Shown here piece by piece: positions 1-9,749 of a stretch of 42,839 bases of DNA. The translations under genes were made by a program, and so were the position numbers. Numbering within the stretch: position 1 is the stretch's first letter; each line of letters opens with the position of its first letter. This DNA comes from Candidatus Desulfobulbus rimicarensis (GTDB taxonomy: Bacteria > Desulfobacterota > Desulfobulbia > Desulfobulbales > Desulfobulbaceae), in NCBI GenBank assembly GCA_008633435.1, contig RKSL01000048.1, forward strand, positions 12,574 to 55,412. Reading direction: 5' to 3'. Under the pieces are notes generated by a model that saw only the letters and a list, made by a program, of their open reading frames with translations, ran no database searches and was not told the DNA's origin.

Positions 1-43
1 CCATGTTGGGTTTCCCGGTGACGAGAACGGAAAAGACGATCTC

Positions 44-2386
44 TTACTCAACAAGAAATGGTTGCAGGGCATCACTTGCCAGACTGAAGGCCTGTTGCAC
101 GGCAGCGGTCATTGCCGGCAGTTCGGCAGTCTGTCCGGATCGACCCATAATCTCCATCTTCTCACAGAGTCGTGACAGCTCCAGGGCACCAACACTGGCA
201 CTGCTTGATTTGAGCGAATGGGCAAGTTTCCAGAGTCGTTCAAAATCCTTTGCTGCGCTTGCCTCAGACATTTCCCGGACAACCAGGGGTGAATGTTCCA
301 GAAAAATTGCAACCAGTTTTCTGATGATATCAGGTTCTCCAGCCTGCTGGATAGAACGATAACTGTCAAGTACAGTACTATCTAAAATGACTGCATCCCG
401 CATATCTTCCGCAGGTCTTGCAGGATGCTGCTTTGTCAACTCTACTCTATCGCTCTCCAACCAGGTTTGCAGCACTGTATACAGCTGTTGCTCTGTAAAG
501 GGTTTGGTTAAATGATCATCCATACCCACAGCCAGACAATGCTGTCGATCCCCCTTCATGGCATGCGCAGTCAGGGCAAGGATGGGCGTTCGGGGAACCC
601 CTGATTTTTCCTCTAATGCCCTGATCGTTCGGGTGGCCTCGTAGCCGTCCATTATCGGCATCTGGCAATCCATAAAAATAAGATCATAGAGATTCTTTTC
701 ATAGGCTGCAACGGCATCCTGCCCATTATCCACCATGTCAACCTTGAGTCCACTCTGCTCGAGCATTCCACGGGCCACAATCTGGTTAGTTACATTATCT
801 TCTGCAACCAGAACAGTTGCCGAAAACTGCCCAACCTCTGTTTGAGCAGAACGATCCCTGGTAAAAGAGACTGCCTGCTCAGCATTCCCTTTGGGGAAAA
901 AGGCCGTAAACCAAAAAACAGCCCCCTCATTTTCCTGGCTCTCCACGGCTATTTCCCCCCCCATCAGCTCGACCAGATGATGACAGATGGCAAGCCCCAG
1001 CCCGGTACCACCAAATTTACGGGTGGTTGAGCTGTCAGCCTGGGAAAAAGCAGAAAAAATCACCTGTTGTTTTTCCGGTGAAATGCCAATTCCTGAATCA
1101 CTGACCTCAAAACGCAGCATGCCGCGCTTTTCATCTCGACTTTCACCGGGAAAAACACTCAACGAGACATCACCGTCCTGGGTGAATTTCAAGGCATTGC
1201 CCAGCAGATTCATTAAAATCTGGCGCAATCTGCCCGGATCACCAATGACATAAGCAGGTATTGTAGCCTGCACAAAACAGGACAAACGGACATTATGCTC
1301 AGAGGCTCGATTGGCAAAAAGGGCAATGGTTTCTTCTATAAGCTCCCGAAGATTAAAATGTGCCGTTTCCAGTTCAAGTTTTCCAGCCTCGATCTTGGAG
1401 AAATCAAGAATATCATTAATAAGCGTGAGCAATGATTCTCCGGAACGATAAATGGTTCGGGCAAAATCACGTTGCTTTTCATCAAGAGGCGTTTTGAGCA
1501 GCAAGGTGGCAATACCCAGTACACCATTCATTGGTGTGCGTATCTCGTGGCTCATCTGTGCCAGAAATCTGGACTTGGCCTTGTTGGCGTTCTCAGCTTC
1601 TCTTTTTGCCTCCACCAGCTGCTCATCCCGCCGCTCAAGATTATCAAGCATAGAATTTATGCCCTTGACCAACACGCCGATTTCATCGCGCGATGTCTCT
1701 TGAGCTCTGATAGAATAGTTATCTTCCTGGCAAATACTCTCCATGGTGGCAGCCAGAGCAAGAACAGGATTGGAAATGGATTTATTGATGATATGGGAAA
1801 GATAGAGAGCCAGCAGCAACGTCGCGGCCAGAATACCCCCCAGCACAAAAAGCAAACGTAAAATTATGGCCTGAAATGCCCGGGTATCTGACTGCAGCAA
1901 CAATGTACCAAGAACAGCATCAGCTGTGCCGATGGGCACTGTAATGTCAATAGTTTCTTTCTCTACATGGTAACTCGCCTGCCCCAGCAGTAGGTGCTGA
2001 TTGGCAATTTCCTGAGACACTGCTTCAGCCTCAGCAGCTGGAATAGCAGCTGACCTGTAACGTGCAAACGGTTTGTTGTCTTTTGTAAAAACAATGGCCT
2101 GCATAATATGCGGTCTGGCACTTAAAGAGGCAAGAAGTTCTGTTGCCGTTTCCGGATCAATGAACTCAAGCGACGCCTGCAGGTTAATGCTCATTACCCG
2201 TGCCAGTCCGGAAAGATCTTGATGCACAGCCTGGCGAACTGAAACCATTTCTGACACGATAAAAAACCCGGAGACCACCAGGGAAACCAGAAGACAACTG
2301 GCAACTATGATTATCGTCAATTTTTTATGTATGGATAGATGACGAAATGATGTCACTGCCAGAGCCCCCGAAACATAATTTCTCAC
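44..2386 (-). CDS. Hybrid sensor histidine kinase (CHASE-type sensor, HAMP, HisKA, HATPase, receiver, Hpt)
   Basis: A 780-residue inner-membrane hybrid kinase carrying a complete phosphorelay in one chain. A hydrophobic segment at about residues 22-46 and a second at 173-197 bracket a periplasmic sensor of about 125 residues that resembles CHASE8. A HAMP-like linker follows, then HisKA with H280 ([10 protein letters not shown]) and an ATPase domain with G boxes at about 430-465 (DSGIGI, GGTGLGL). The receiver is at about 524-640 with phosphoacceptor D573 and K628, and the C-terminal Hpt domain has H723 ([12 protein letters not shown]). The start is GTG; its GTGA overlap with the YfiR-like gene implies translational coupling. 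The operon suggests that a periplasmic YfiR-like protein or the TonB receptor ligand supplies the signal (inference). The output partner is unknown, because no DNA-binding regulator is adjacent. Confidence 0.93.
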   Translation of the reverse strand: MRNYVSGALAVTSFRHLSIHKKLTIIIVASCLLVSLVVSGFFIVSEMVSVRQAVHQDLSGLARVMSINLQASLEFIDPETATELLASLSARPHIMQAIVFTKDNKPFARYRSAAIPAAEAEAVSQEIANQHLLLGQASYHVEKETIDITVPIGTADAVLGTLLLQSDTRAFQAIILRLLFVLGGILAATLLLALYLSHIINKSISNPVLALAATMESICQEDNYSIRAQETSRDEIGVLVKGINSMLDNLERRDEQLVEAKREAENANKAKSRFLAQMSHEIRTPMNGVLGIATLLLKTPLDEKQRDFARTIYRSGESLLTLINDILDFSKIEAGKLELETAHFNLRELIEETIALFANRASEHNVRLSCFVQATIPAYVIGDPGRLRQILMNLLGNALKFTQDGDVSLSVFPGESRDEKRGMLRFEVSDSGIGISPEKQQVIFSAFSQADSSTTRKFGGTGLGLAICHHLVELMGGEIAVESQENEGAVFWFTAFFPKGNAEQAVSFTRDRSAQTEVGQFSATVLVAEDNVTNQIVARGMLEQSGLKVDMVDNGQDAVAAYEKNLYDLIFMDCQMPIMDGYEATRTIRALEEKSGVPRTPILALTAHAMKGDRQHCLAVGMDDHLTKPFTEQQLYTVLQTWLESDRVELTKQHPARPAEDMRDAVILDSTVLDSYRSIQQAGEPDIIRKLVAIFLEHSPLVVREMSEASAAKDFERLWKLAHSLKSSSASVGALELSRLCEKMEIMGRSGQTAELPAMTAAVQQAFSLASDALQPFLVE

Positions 2387-2934
2387 TGAATTTTCTTTGC
2401 GACTTTAAGCAGCTTTGAACTGATCTCAAGCCCTGCATTATCGCAATTTGTTTTGCTGATATCAAAGCGAATCTTTGCACCTTTCCTGACAAAAGCAATC
2501 ATCCCCCCTTTGTCAAGAAACCCTGGAGTGTCCCCAACGACGAGCATTGCCTGGTCGGCAATGTGCTCCATGATCAGTGCCATCTGCGTGGTCATCGTTG
2601 GAGAAACAAACAGAATGTGACCCGCACCGATGTTCTTCACAGTATCACTCCGCCTGATTTCAACCCTCCTGTTGTTTATCGTCTCTGAGCGGGCAAGAGT
2701 GTCAATAAGCGAGCCAAAAGGGTCTCGCCCTGCTATCCAGATAATAACGGGTGCATCCGGATTTAAAAAAACATCTGGTGGCCATTTGACGTATGAAATG
2801 AATTTGATCAAAAAAGCAGCCTGAATTTCCAAAGCCCTTGCCGACTGCATCTCTGCGCGAACGGAAAAAGTTCCGCTGCACAGAAAAATGGCCAGCCAAA
2901 GCAGAACCACCTTATAAAATCGACAATCTTTCAC
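2383..2934 (-). CDS. YfiR-like periplasmic protein (DUF4154 family)
   Basis: A 183-residue exported protein. An N-terminal signal peptide (about residues 8-27, ending near VRA) precedes a domain with the family hallmarks: an early [14 protein letters not shown] segment, a central [10 protein letters not shown] strand, and late LVVGDTPGF and GGMIAFV segments. YfiR-like proteins act in the periplasm as repressors or sensors for membrane signalling enzymes; in Pseudomonas YfiR inhibits the diguanylate cyclase YfiN. Here the downstream partner is a hybrid kinase rather than a cyclase, so this protein may gate the kinase sensor domain (inference). The start is GTG with AGGA about 7 nt upstream. 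It lies 9 nt after the TonB receptor stop and overlaps the kinase by 4 nt. Confidence 0.85.
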   Translation of the reverse strand: MKDCRFYKVVLLWLAIFLCSGTFSVRAEMQSARALEIQAAFLIKFISYVKWPPDVFLNPDAPVIIWIAGRDPFGSLIDTLARSETINNRRVEIRRSDTVKNIGAGHILFVSPTMTTQMALIMEHIADQAMLVVGDTPGFLDKGGMIAFVRKGAKIRFDISKTNCDNAGLEISSKLLKVAKKIQ

Positions 2935-2943
2935 GCAATCGTC

Positions 2944-4968
2944 CTAAAAACTCATGGTGAGCTTTGTATAGAACACCCGGGGAATTGCACTGGCCATAAC
3001 ATCGTCCAAAGTATTTGTGAACTCTTGATGGCCGTCATCAAAGACATTTTTCACCCCTGCAGCAAAGCTCAGCATATCATCAGGGTGCCAGATAACACCA
3101 AGATCCAGACTGGTATGACTTGAAATACCCAACCCGTCAAGAGAGCCGGCATAATATAAAGAGGTATTCAACTCTACGTCATGAGGAAGATCCATATAGG
3201 AGACGAGAGAAACCAGATGACGTGCATTCTGATCCTCTCCAAACCCTTGACGCCCCACAAGAACTTTGCCGGGGGAGCTGGATACCTGACGCAACCATGA
3301 ATATCCACCAGTGAGCCGCCACCACGAAGCCAGGCTCCAGTTGCAACTCAGCTCAGCGCCATATATTTCCTGTTCACCTGCATTTGCGACCAGAATAGGC
3401 ACGACCAGAAGAGCACCTTCGCTGGTAAATTGAGGGTATGGTCTGCCATTGAAGAGTGCGGAAATAAGATGTGTATATTTGTTATAGTAAAGACTGATAT
3501 CCAAAAAAGAATCTTCAGACAACCTCCCTCTATAACCGGCCTCATAAGAGGTGATTTTTTCAGCCCGTAAATCCGGGTTTCCACTAAAATGAATAAAGGG
3601 TTTCAGTCCATTTACAGGTGGTCTCATCAAACCACCACGGATCTCTGCATCCAGTTCCAGCCGGGATGGAGTGCGCACCGAACGGGAAACTGCTGCCCAG
3701 AGATTATGATCGGTATTTATCCTCCACAGACCCCGTACACTTGGTTGCCACTCAAATTCAGTTGTCTCATTATATTCCAGTTTACTGCCCAGAGTGATCT
3801 CTCCCCTGCCTCCTGCAAAGCTGTACTTGCCTTGCACAAATGCAGCAACCAGATCATCCTCTCTGCTCATTGGATGCATGGCATAAGAAAAAAAACCGGG
3901 AATTGTCTCTTTGGTCTCTGCCTGACTTTTTGTGTAGCGATAACTCAACCCATACAAAATTTCCAGAGTATCTGAAAAAGGCAGTTGATGCTGAAAATCC
4001 AGATCAAAGGTATCCAGAGTTTCATCAATATAGAATTCATTACGCTCAATACGATCATAATACGCCTGAAGCGTTACCTCGGATCGATTTGCCAGAAGTG
4101 TGTTCCAGCGCGCTAACACATTACCGCCACTCACTGGGGCATCAACAGAGGTAAACACAAGCTCTGAGGCAGTGGGCTTTTCATATCTGACCGCTTCTCC
4201 TGACTTACCACCATAGATATCCCCCTGCAGGGTGAGTTTCTCAGTGGCTGAAGCCCGCATATCCATCCGAACCCCAACCCTTGCCTGATGCCATTCGTCA
4301 TGACCTTCGCCCCCGGCAACATTATCAAAGTTCGCCCTGTCAAAAAACTTGCCATAGACCCGCCAGGAAGTCTTGTCGTTGAGCCATCCTCCATACCGCG
4401 CTGCAACTTCACCATCAGGACCGGTTTGGCCCCGCAAGCTCAGCAATGTTCCCTGAGTATCAGCACTGTCTTTTGTGAGAATATTAATAATGCCGTTAAC
4501 GGCATTGGCTCCCCATAATGTGCCGCCAGGCCCCCGTATAACTTCAATCCGGTCTATATCTTCAATCAGCAGATCCTGCACATCCCAGAACACCCCGGAA
4601 AACAGGGTGGAATAGACAGTGCGTCCATCAATCATCACCAGCATTTTATTGGAAAAGCGGGAAGAAAAACCCCGGGCACTGATCGCCCATTTATTGGCAT
4701 CTATCTGATACACATGCATCCCCGGAACCAGGCGCAATGCCTCTGGCAATGTCCGCACGCCATTTCTGCGGAGATCTTCTCCGGTGATTATCGATATTGC
4801 CGCTGGCGTGTCAGCAACCTTTCCCGGCATTTTAGTAACAGACACAACATCCAGATCCAGCAACTCGTCCAGCGACAACACGCTTAAATCATTGCATTGC
4901 CCCAGAGATGCATACATAAGGCAGAGGCAAACAGGGAACACTCGCCTCCAACTAGATTTTCGTATCAT
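2944..4968 (-). CDS. TonB-dependent outer-membrane receptor
   Basis: A TonB-dependent receptor of about 674 residues. After a signal peptide (about 25 residues) come an N-terminal LSLDELLDLDVVSVTKMP stretch typical of TonB-receptor/YfiR operons and a plug domain with VADTPAAISIITGEDLRR, RLVPGMHV, MLVMIDGRTVY and IEVIRGPGGTLWGANAVNGIINI. The rest is a long beta-barrel ending in aromatic FYTKLTMSF, as expected for an outer-membrane C-terminus. I place the start at the ATG beginning MIRKSSWRR, which gives a normal signal peptide; an in-frame ATG at 5010 would add 14 residues behind GGGGATA. The ligand cannot be read from sequence. The downstream YfiR-like protein and kinase suggest substrate sensing coupled to uptake. 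Confidence 0.9.
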   Translation of the reverse strand: MIRKSSWRRVFPVCLCLMYASLGQCNDLSVLSLDELLDLDVVSVTKMPGKVADTPAAISIITGEDLRRNGVRTLPEALRLVPGMHVYQIDANKWAISARGFSSRFSNKMLVMIDGRTVYSTLFSGVFWDVQDLLIEDIDRIEVIRGPGGTLWGANAVNGIINILTKDSADTQGTLLSLRGQTGPDGEVAARYGGWLNDKTSWRVYGKFFDRANFDNVAGGEGHDEWHQARVGVRMDMRASATEKLTLQGDIYGGKSGEAVRYEKPTASELVFTSVDAPVSGGNVLARWNTLLANRSEVTLQAYYDRIERNEFYIDETLDTFDLDFQHQLPFSDTLEILYGLSYRYTKSQAETKETIPGFFSYAMHPMSREDDLVAAFVQGKYSFAGGRGEITLGSKLEYNETTEFEWQPSVRGLWRINTDHNLWAAVSRSVRTPSRLELDAEIRGGLMRPPVNGLKPFIHFSGNPDLRAEKITSYEAGYRGRLSEDSFLDISLYYNKYTHLISALFNGRPYPQFTSEGALLVVPILVANAGEQEIYGAELSCNWSLASWWRLTGGYSWLRQVSSSPGKVLVGRQGFGEDQNARHLVSLVSYMDLPHDVELNTSLYYAGSLDGLGISSHTSLDLGVIWHPDDMLSFAAGVKNVFDDGHQEFTNTLDDVMASAIPRVFYTKLTMSF

Positions 4969-5073
4969 TGTACTTGTCCATCGTCTATTATTTAACCGCC
5001 CCAGAGACATTATCCCCGGGGTGGCAGCTTTTGTATCATTGCATGGTCAAAGAGTATCATATCCGCCGGAAAA

Positions 5074-5107
5074 TGATGAACTCTTTTTTTTGATGAACTC
5101 TTTTTTT
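5074..5107. repeat. Tandem 17-bp duplication
   Basis: Two adjacent copies of TGATGAACTCTTTTTTT (5074-5090 and 5091-5107) lie in the 5' region of the TonB receptor operon, between it and the divergent amidohydrolase gene. It looks like a recent slippage or duplication product. No protein-coding role is seen. Confidence 0.9.
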
Positions 5108-5294
5108 TAAAAAACATGACCTGGATAATACGAAAACAACCTATTATCGAGAACAAAAGATGTAAGACCAGTACTATAACTGAAGAGCGCATTATACAAA
5201 AGCCAACCGGGCATAGTGTAAAATTATGGTAAAGGATCCTGCAACAAAGGGCATCATCCCAAAACATAAATCACTTTTTTAAGTAAAGACCCCC

Positions 5295-6092
5295 ATGACA
5301 AAAACAAAAATTCTTGATTTTCATACCCATGCTTTTCCGGATAAAGTTGCTGCCCGGGCCATCCCGGCACTTGAAAATGCCGGGGACATCCAGGCTTGTA
5401 CCGATGGAACCTGCACAGGGCTGCTGCATTCAATGGATCAAGCTGGAATCGCGAAGAGTGTGATCTGCTCCATTGCCACCAGGGTTGAACAGTTTCAGCC
5501 AATTCTTGAATGGTCGCAACACATTCAAAACACCAGGCTGATCCCCTTTCCTTCGGTTCACCCCGACGATCCGGATCACATGCAACATATCCGGGAAATA
5601 CACAAACAGGGATTCAAGGGAATCAAGCTGCATCCCTATTACCAGGATTTTTTCCTTGCTGAAGAGAAGATGACCAGTATCTATGCAACAGCTCTGGAAT
5701 GTGAGCTGCTTCTGGTTGTTCACACGGGGTTTGACATTGCTTTCCCCCGTATCCGGCGAGCAGACCCGGTACAGGTGGACAAGGTATTACAACAATTTCC
5801 TGAACTGCGTCTGATTACAACGCATCTTGGGGGGTGGGATGACTGGCAGGAAGTAGAAAGGGTGTTGATTGGGCGTCCGATTTATCTTGAGATATCTTTT
5901 GCCCTCGAATATCTCAAGCCACAACAGGCTTGGAGGCTCTTGACAAGCCATCCGGAAGAATATCTTCTGTTCGGGACAGATTGCCCGTGGGCTGATCAAA
6001 GTCGCAGTCTCAAGCAACTCAGGGAACTTGAACTTAGCGAGACATTATTCAAGAAAATCCTCTGGGAAAATGGCACTGCCCTGCTAGAATGA
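5295..6092 (+). CDS. Amidohydrolase-superfamily TIM-barrel metal hydrolase (COG2159-like)
   Basis: A 265-residue cytoplasmic protein with the metal-site order of COG2159 amidohydrolases: DFHTH at residues 8-12 on strand 1, KLHP after mid-chain, HTG, THLGG, and GTDCPW near the C-terminus carrying the catalytic Asp. Relatives include 2-amino-3-carboxymuconate semialdehyde decarboxylase and TatD-like hydrolases. The substrate is not predictable here. The length is normal for the compact members. It is divergent from the TonB operon and convergent with the response regulator. No strong Shine-Dalgarno precedes the ATG. Confidence 0.85.
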   Translation: MTKTKILDFHTHAFPDKVAARAIPALENAGDIQACTDGTCTGLLHSMDQAGIAKSVICSIATRVEQFQPILEWSQHIQNTRLIPFPSVHPDDPDHMQHIREIHKQGFKGIKLHPYYQDFFLAEEKMTSIYATALECELLLVVHTGFDIAFPRIRRADPVQVDKVLQQFPELRLITTHLGGWDDWQEVERVLIGRPIYLEISFALEYLKPQQAWRLLTSHPEEYLLFGTDCPWADQSRSLKQLRELELSETLFKKILWENGTALLE

Positions 6093-6127
6093 CAATGCCA
6101 GATACATGATCGACAAAATGTCCGATA

Positions 6128-6502
6128 TTACTCCGCCCCGAGGAGCTGGTGTACCCTGGAGAGCAGGGTCTCAAGAGTAAAGGGCTTTTCCAACGTGGCA
6201 ATTTCATCACCCAGGTATCCTGCCATGGTCAGATAGCGCTCCGCCTTAATTGCCCCGCCACCGGAAATGGCCAGAATTTTCAGGTCAGGGTAATCACGGA
6301 CAAGCTCCATGATGAGCTTAAGGCCGTCTTTAACAGGCATAATCATGTCAGTGATAACAATATCATAGGCTTTTTTACTTACCATCTCAAGGCCTTGCAC
6401 ACCATTTTCTGCCGTATCGACCTCAAAGCCTTCATGCTCAAGCATCTGGGTGAGCAGAGAGCAAATCTGTTGTTCATCGTCGACGACCAATATTCGTTTC
6501 AC
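6128..6502 (-). CDS. Single-domain response regulator (CheY-like)
   Basis: A 124-residue stand-alone receiver domain. The acidic pair D8-D9, phosphoacceptor D52 (ITDMIMP), the Ser/Thr switch position S80 and K106 followed by P107 are all present. There is no output domain, so it must act by protein contact or phosphotransfer. The C-terminal 10 residues after the receiver fold give no extra domain. The hybrid kinase at 44-2386 ends in an Hpt domain and could feed a free receiver such as this one, but nothing in the sequence proves pairing. It is transcribed alone, converging on the amidohydrolase gene. Confidence 0.92.
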   Translation of the reverse strand: MKRILVVDDEQQICSLLTQMLEHEGFEVDTAENGVQGLEMVSKKAYDIVITDMIMPVKDGLKLIMELVRDYPDLKILAISGGGAIKAERYLTMAGYLGDEIATLEKPFTLETLLSRVHQLLGAE

Positions 6503-6596
6503 TAAAAACGTACTCCTGTTAGATGAAATATTACCAAATATATATAATATTTAACAACACCGGAGAAGACGAAGCAACTTTTTTTTCAGAAACTTT

Positions 6597-7541
6597 TCAT
6601 TTTTCCCTACGACAAAGCCGGCCAAAACCACCGGGAATAGTCCCGGAAGACCAATAGGCCCGGCCGTGTTTAAAATCAACAAACCATTGACCACCAGGGC
6701 GACGGGTGGCATCAACAATTATAAAAGGCTGATCTGACGAAAACGCAGGATGGACATGCTGATCTTTGCCATTACACTCCTGCTCCATGAGCGACAAGGC
6801 CTCAGCCAGTGTCGGCATCCGCCAGTCAGAGTATCCGGCAAAGCCTTCCTGATTGAGTCTGGTAATGGCCTTGCGCATCATCCTGGTACTCATAATATCC
6901 AGACCACCGCGCTGCCACATGAGCCCGGTTACCTTGTCGGTGACAGTCTGACCGTCACCGTTATCCACCAGATAATTGATAAAACTGCCATTAGGATTAC
7001 GTTCATGATCAGTAAAGTTATACGCTTTTATTATGCCCACAACATCTTCTTCAACCACTTCAACAGGAGAATCTGGTAACTCAACACATTGTAAATCGGC
7101 AGGCAAGGGCTCTTCGGCTGCTGGCAGGCCGGTTGTACCGAGTATATCACCCGAATCTTCTTCCTTAAGCGGGATAACTTTGGAATCATCATCGGTTTCG
7201 ACAACATTTTCCTTCAGCCATTGTTTCAGATCTTCGTCTATGGCATGGGTGCGCTCAAACAGGGCGACCTTTCCCTGATTGTCCACACACCGTTGTACCA
7301 TGTCCTGGGGAGCAAGAATCTCGGCAACCACACGGGCATGTTTAATACCCCGTTCCATAAGACAGAGCTTGGGAGTCTCAACCCAGGCATCGATGAAAAA
7401 ATAATAGATACGTTCTTTTTTACTGCGTACCCGTTCTTTCCCGCCCCAGCTTTCAAAGGTGCCAAAAGTATATTCCGGGGTCATTTCCCAATCTACAGTG
7501 GTCGGGTTTCCGGCAAGATCAAGCTTATCAAACAGTCCCAT
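6597..7541 (-). CDS. DUF1566 (Lcl C-terminal-like) protein with uncharacterised N-terminal domain
   Basis: About 314 residues with no signal peptide or membrane segment. I start at the ATG of MGLFDKLDL because GGAGGAG sits 2-3 nt upstream; the longer frame upstream lacks a site. The C-terminal third is a DUF1566 domain: VTDKVTGLMWQRGG, a helix with ITRLNQEGFAGYSDWRMPTLAEALSLME, then PFIIVDATRRPGGQWFVDFKHGRAYW and GGFGRLCR. The N-terminal 115 residues (EYTFGTFESWGGKERVRSK, MERGIKHARVVAEILAPQD) form a separate conserved-looking segment, joined by an acidic linker. DUF1566 domains are often on surface or repeat proteins, so an apparently cytosolic version is unusual. Function unknown. Confidence 0.82.
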   Translation of the reverse strand: MGLFDKLDLAGNPTTVDWEMTPEYTFGTFESWGGKERVRSKKERIYYFFIDAWVETPKLCLMERGIKHARVVAEILAPQDMVQRCVDNQGKVALFERTHAIDEDLKQWLKENVVETDDDSKVIPLKEEDSGDILGTTGLPAAEEPLPADLQCVELPDSPVEVVEEDVVGIIKAYNFTDHERNPNGSFINYLVDNGDGQTVTDKVTGLMWQRGGLDIMSTRMMRKAITRLNQEGFAGYSDWRMPTLAEALSLMEQECNGKDQHVHPAFSSDQPFIIVDATRRPGGQWFVDFKHGRAYWSSGTIPGGFGRLCRREK

Positions 7542-7646
7542 AACTCCTCCAATATCTTGTAAACAATTGTCAAACCAGACAATATAGGCTACAATTGCTA
7601 TCAATGTTCATTGTCACTATATAGTAATAACCATTCCCAAGTCAAG

Positions 7647-9749
7647 ATGAAACTTTCCCTCAGAGATACCACAGGGTGCCCGACGCCGTTGGGCGTGACC
7701 AGCATAGGTTCATGGATAAACTTTGCCCTTTTTTCCAGGAATGCAGACACAGTTACCCTGGTGATCGAGAGTGACACAGCGCAGCACACCACAGAAACAG
7801 CAGAATTTTTACTCGATCCAAGATCCAACAAAACCGGAGATATCTGGCATATTCAACTCAGCGGACTCCCCCCACTGATACGTTATGGCTACCGACTGTC
7901 CGGCCCCTGGGAACCGACAACATCTGGTCACGGCTTTGATGACAGCCGCATCCTGATCGATCCCTATGCCAGAGAACTCAGTGCGCCAGACTGGGGCGAC
8001 GACCGCAGTTGCCTGGGCATAAAATGCTGCAGCTTGATACCTGAGACCTCCTATGACTGGGGGGGAGACCGCCCCCTGAAGACGACATTACAGGACAGTA
8101 TCATCTATGAGCTGCATGTCAGGGGATTTACCCGCCATCCTTCATCGCAATCCTCTTGTCCAGGAACCTTCAAAGGCATAATAGAAAGAATACCGTACCT
8201 GCAGGAACTGGGCATAACCGCAGTGGAACTGATGCCGGTAACGGAATTTGACGAAAACGATGCCCATTTTCACAATCCGGACACCGGGAAAAAACTCAAA
8301 AATTACTGGGGATACAATCCCCTCTCCTTTTTTGCACCAAAAACGTCCTACGCCCACAACCGGGCCCATCCCCTCGATGAATTCCGCGATATGGTGAAAA
8401 TGCTGCACCGGGCCGGTATCGAGGTGATTCTTGACTGTGTATACAATCATACCGCTGAAGGGGGCTGGGACGGGCCGACCACATCTTTTCGGGGTATTGA
8501 TAACACGATTTATTACCTGCTCGATCCCTGGATCCGGGAATACCTCAATTTTTCAGGATGTGGCAACACCTGCAACTGCAATCATCCCATTGTCCGCAGC
8601 CTGATTATGGATGCCCTGCGCTGGTGGGTGGCTGAAATGCATGTTGACGGTTTCCGCTTTGATCTGGCCTCTATCCTGGGCCGGGATCAGCAGGGACGGG
8701 TTTTGAGCAACCCGCCCATGGTGGAAATCATTGCCGAAGACCCACTGCTGGCCGACACCAAGATCATTGCCGAAGCCTGGGATGCAGCAGGATTGTATCA
8801 GGTGGGGAGCTTCTCGCCCCACCCGCGCTGGGCAGAATGGAATGGACGATTCCGCGACGATGTGCGATCCTTCATGGCAGGAAAGCCAGGAATGGTTCCA
8901 GCTCTTGCCACCCGGATTTCAGGCAGCTCCGACCTGTACCAGCATAACGGCAAAAGACCGTATAACTCCATCAACTTTATCACGAGCCATGACGGCTTTA
9001 CCCTGGCAGACCTGGTCAGTTATAATAACAAACATAACCTGACTAACGGAGAAAACAATCGGGATGGAGACAACACCAACCTGAGCTGGAATACCGGTGA
9101 GGAAGGAGAGACCAGAGACCCGGATATTCTCCGGATGCGGAGCCGAAGAATCCGCACCATGGCAGTTATTCTCTTTCTTTCCCAAGGCGTTCCCATGTTT
9201 GTCGCCGGAGATGAATTCAGACGCAGCCAGCAGGGAAATAATAATGCCTGGTGCCAGGATAATCCAACCAGCTGGCTCGACTGGAATCTGGCAGCAGAAA
9301 ACCGGGGGCAACTCCGCTTTTTTAAAAAACTTATCCAACTTCGGCGTCAACACACCCTGTTTCGCAGAACAGATTTTTTTACCGGGGACAACAGCCAGAT
9401 TATCTGGCAGGGACTCAAGCCGGGCAGTCAGGACTGGTCGTTTAAGTCCCACGTCCTGGCCTTTACCCTGCTCAGCCATCAGCCAGAAAAGCACAACAAA
9501 ACCACAGGAACCGCTTTTTTTATTATGTTCAACGGCCACCGCCAGCAGACAGCCCGCTTTACCCTGCCAGCCCCACCCTTTTCCGGGCAAACGCTGGTCT
9601 GGAAAAAAATTATTGATACCAGCTGCACTCCGCCTCAGGATTTTGTTTCCGCAGATCAGGCACAACCTTTTAACGGTGACGACACTATGGACATTGCGCC
9701 CATGGCCTGCGCTGTTCTGCAGGCACACCCGCAAGGAGATAACCAATGA
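7647..9749 (+). CDS. glgX: Glycogen debranching enzyme (GlgX/TreX-type isoamylase, GH13)
   Basis: A 700-residue cytoplasmic enzyme that hydrolyses alpha-1,6 branches of glycogen. An N-terminal CBM48-like domain (about residues 8-110) precedes the GH13 barrel. The four conserved regions are visible: VILDCVYNHT (region I), DGFRFDLAS with the nucleophile Asp, IIAEAWD with the acid Glu, and FITSHDG with the third catalytic Asp. YELHVRGFT is typical of the isoamylase/GlgX group. I prefer the ATG at 7647; an in-frame TTG at 7611 would add 12 unremarkable residues. Neither has a clear Shine-Dalgarno. It overlaps the following hydrolase by ATGA. No other glycogen genes are nearby. Confidence 0.94.
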   Translation: MKLSLRDTTGCPTPLGVTSIGSWINFALFSRNADTVTLVIESDTAQHTTETAEFLLDPRSNKTGDIWHIQLSGLPPLIRYGYRLSGPWEPTTSGHGFDDSRILIDPYARELSAPDWGDDRSCLGIKCCSLIPETSYDWGGDRPLKTTLQDSIIYELHVRGFTRHPSSQSSCPGTFKGIIERIPYLQELGITAVELMPVTEFDENDAHFHNPDTGKKLKNYWGYNPLSFFAPKTSYAHNRAHPLDEFRDMVKMLHRAGIEVILDCVYNHTAEGGWDGPTTSFRGIDNTIYYLLDPWIREYLNFSGCGNTCNCNHPIVRSLIMDALRWWVAEMHVDGFRFDLASILGRDQQGRVLSNPPMVEIIAEDPLLADTKIIAEAWDAAGLYQVGSFSPHPRWAEWNGRFRDDVRSFMAGKPGMVPALATRISGSSDLYQHNGKRPYNSINFITSHDGFTLADLVSYNNKHNLTNGENNRDGDNTNLSWNTGEEGETRDPDILRMRSRRIRTMAVILFLSQGVPMFVAGDEFRRSQQGNNNAWCQDNPTSWLDWNLAAENRGQLRFFKKLIQLRRQHTLFRRTDFFTGDNSQIIWQGLKPGSQDWSFKSHVLAFTLLSHQPEKHNKTTGTAFFIMFNGHRQQTARFTLPAPPFSGQTLVWKKIIDTSCTPPQDFVSADQAQPFNGDDTMDIAPMACAVLQAHPQGDNQ

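Noticed and set aside
1-43. Gene at the left edge
   Set aside because: Only a shadow frame of the kinase gene is open here; no start or domain signal.
7611-7646. TTG start for glgX
   Set aside because: Adds 12 residues without a clear ribosome site; the ATG at 7647 is preferred, though not certain.
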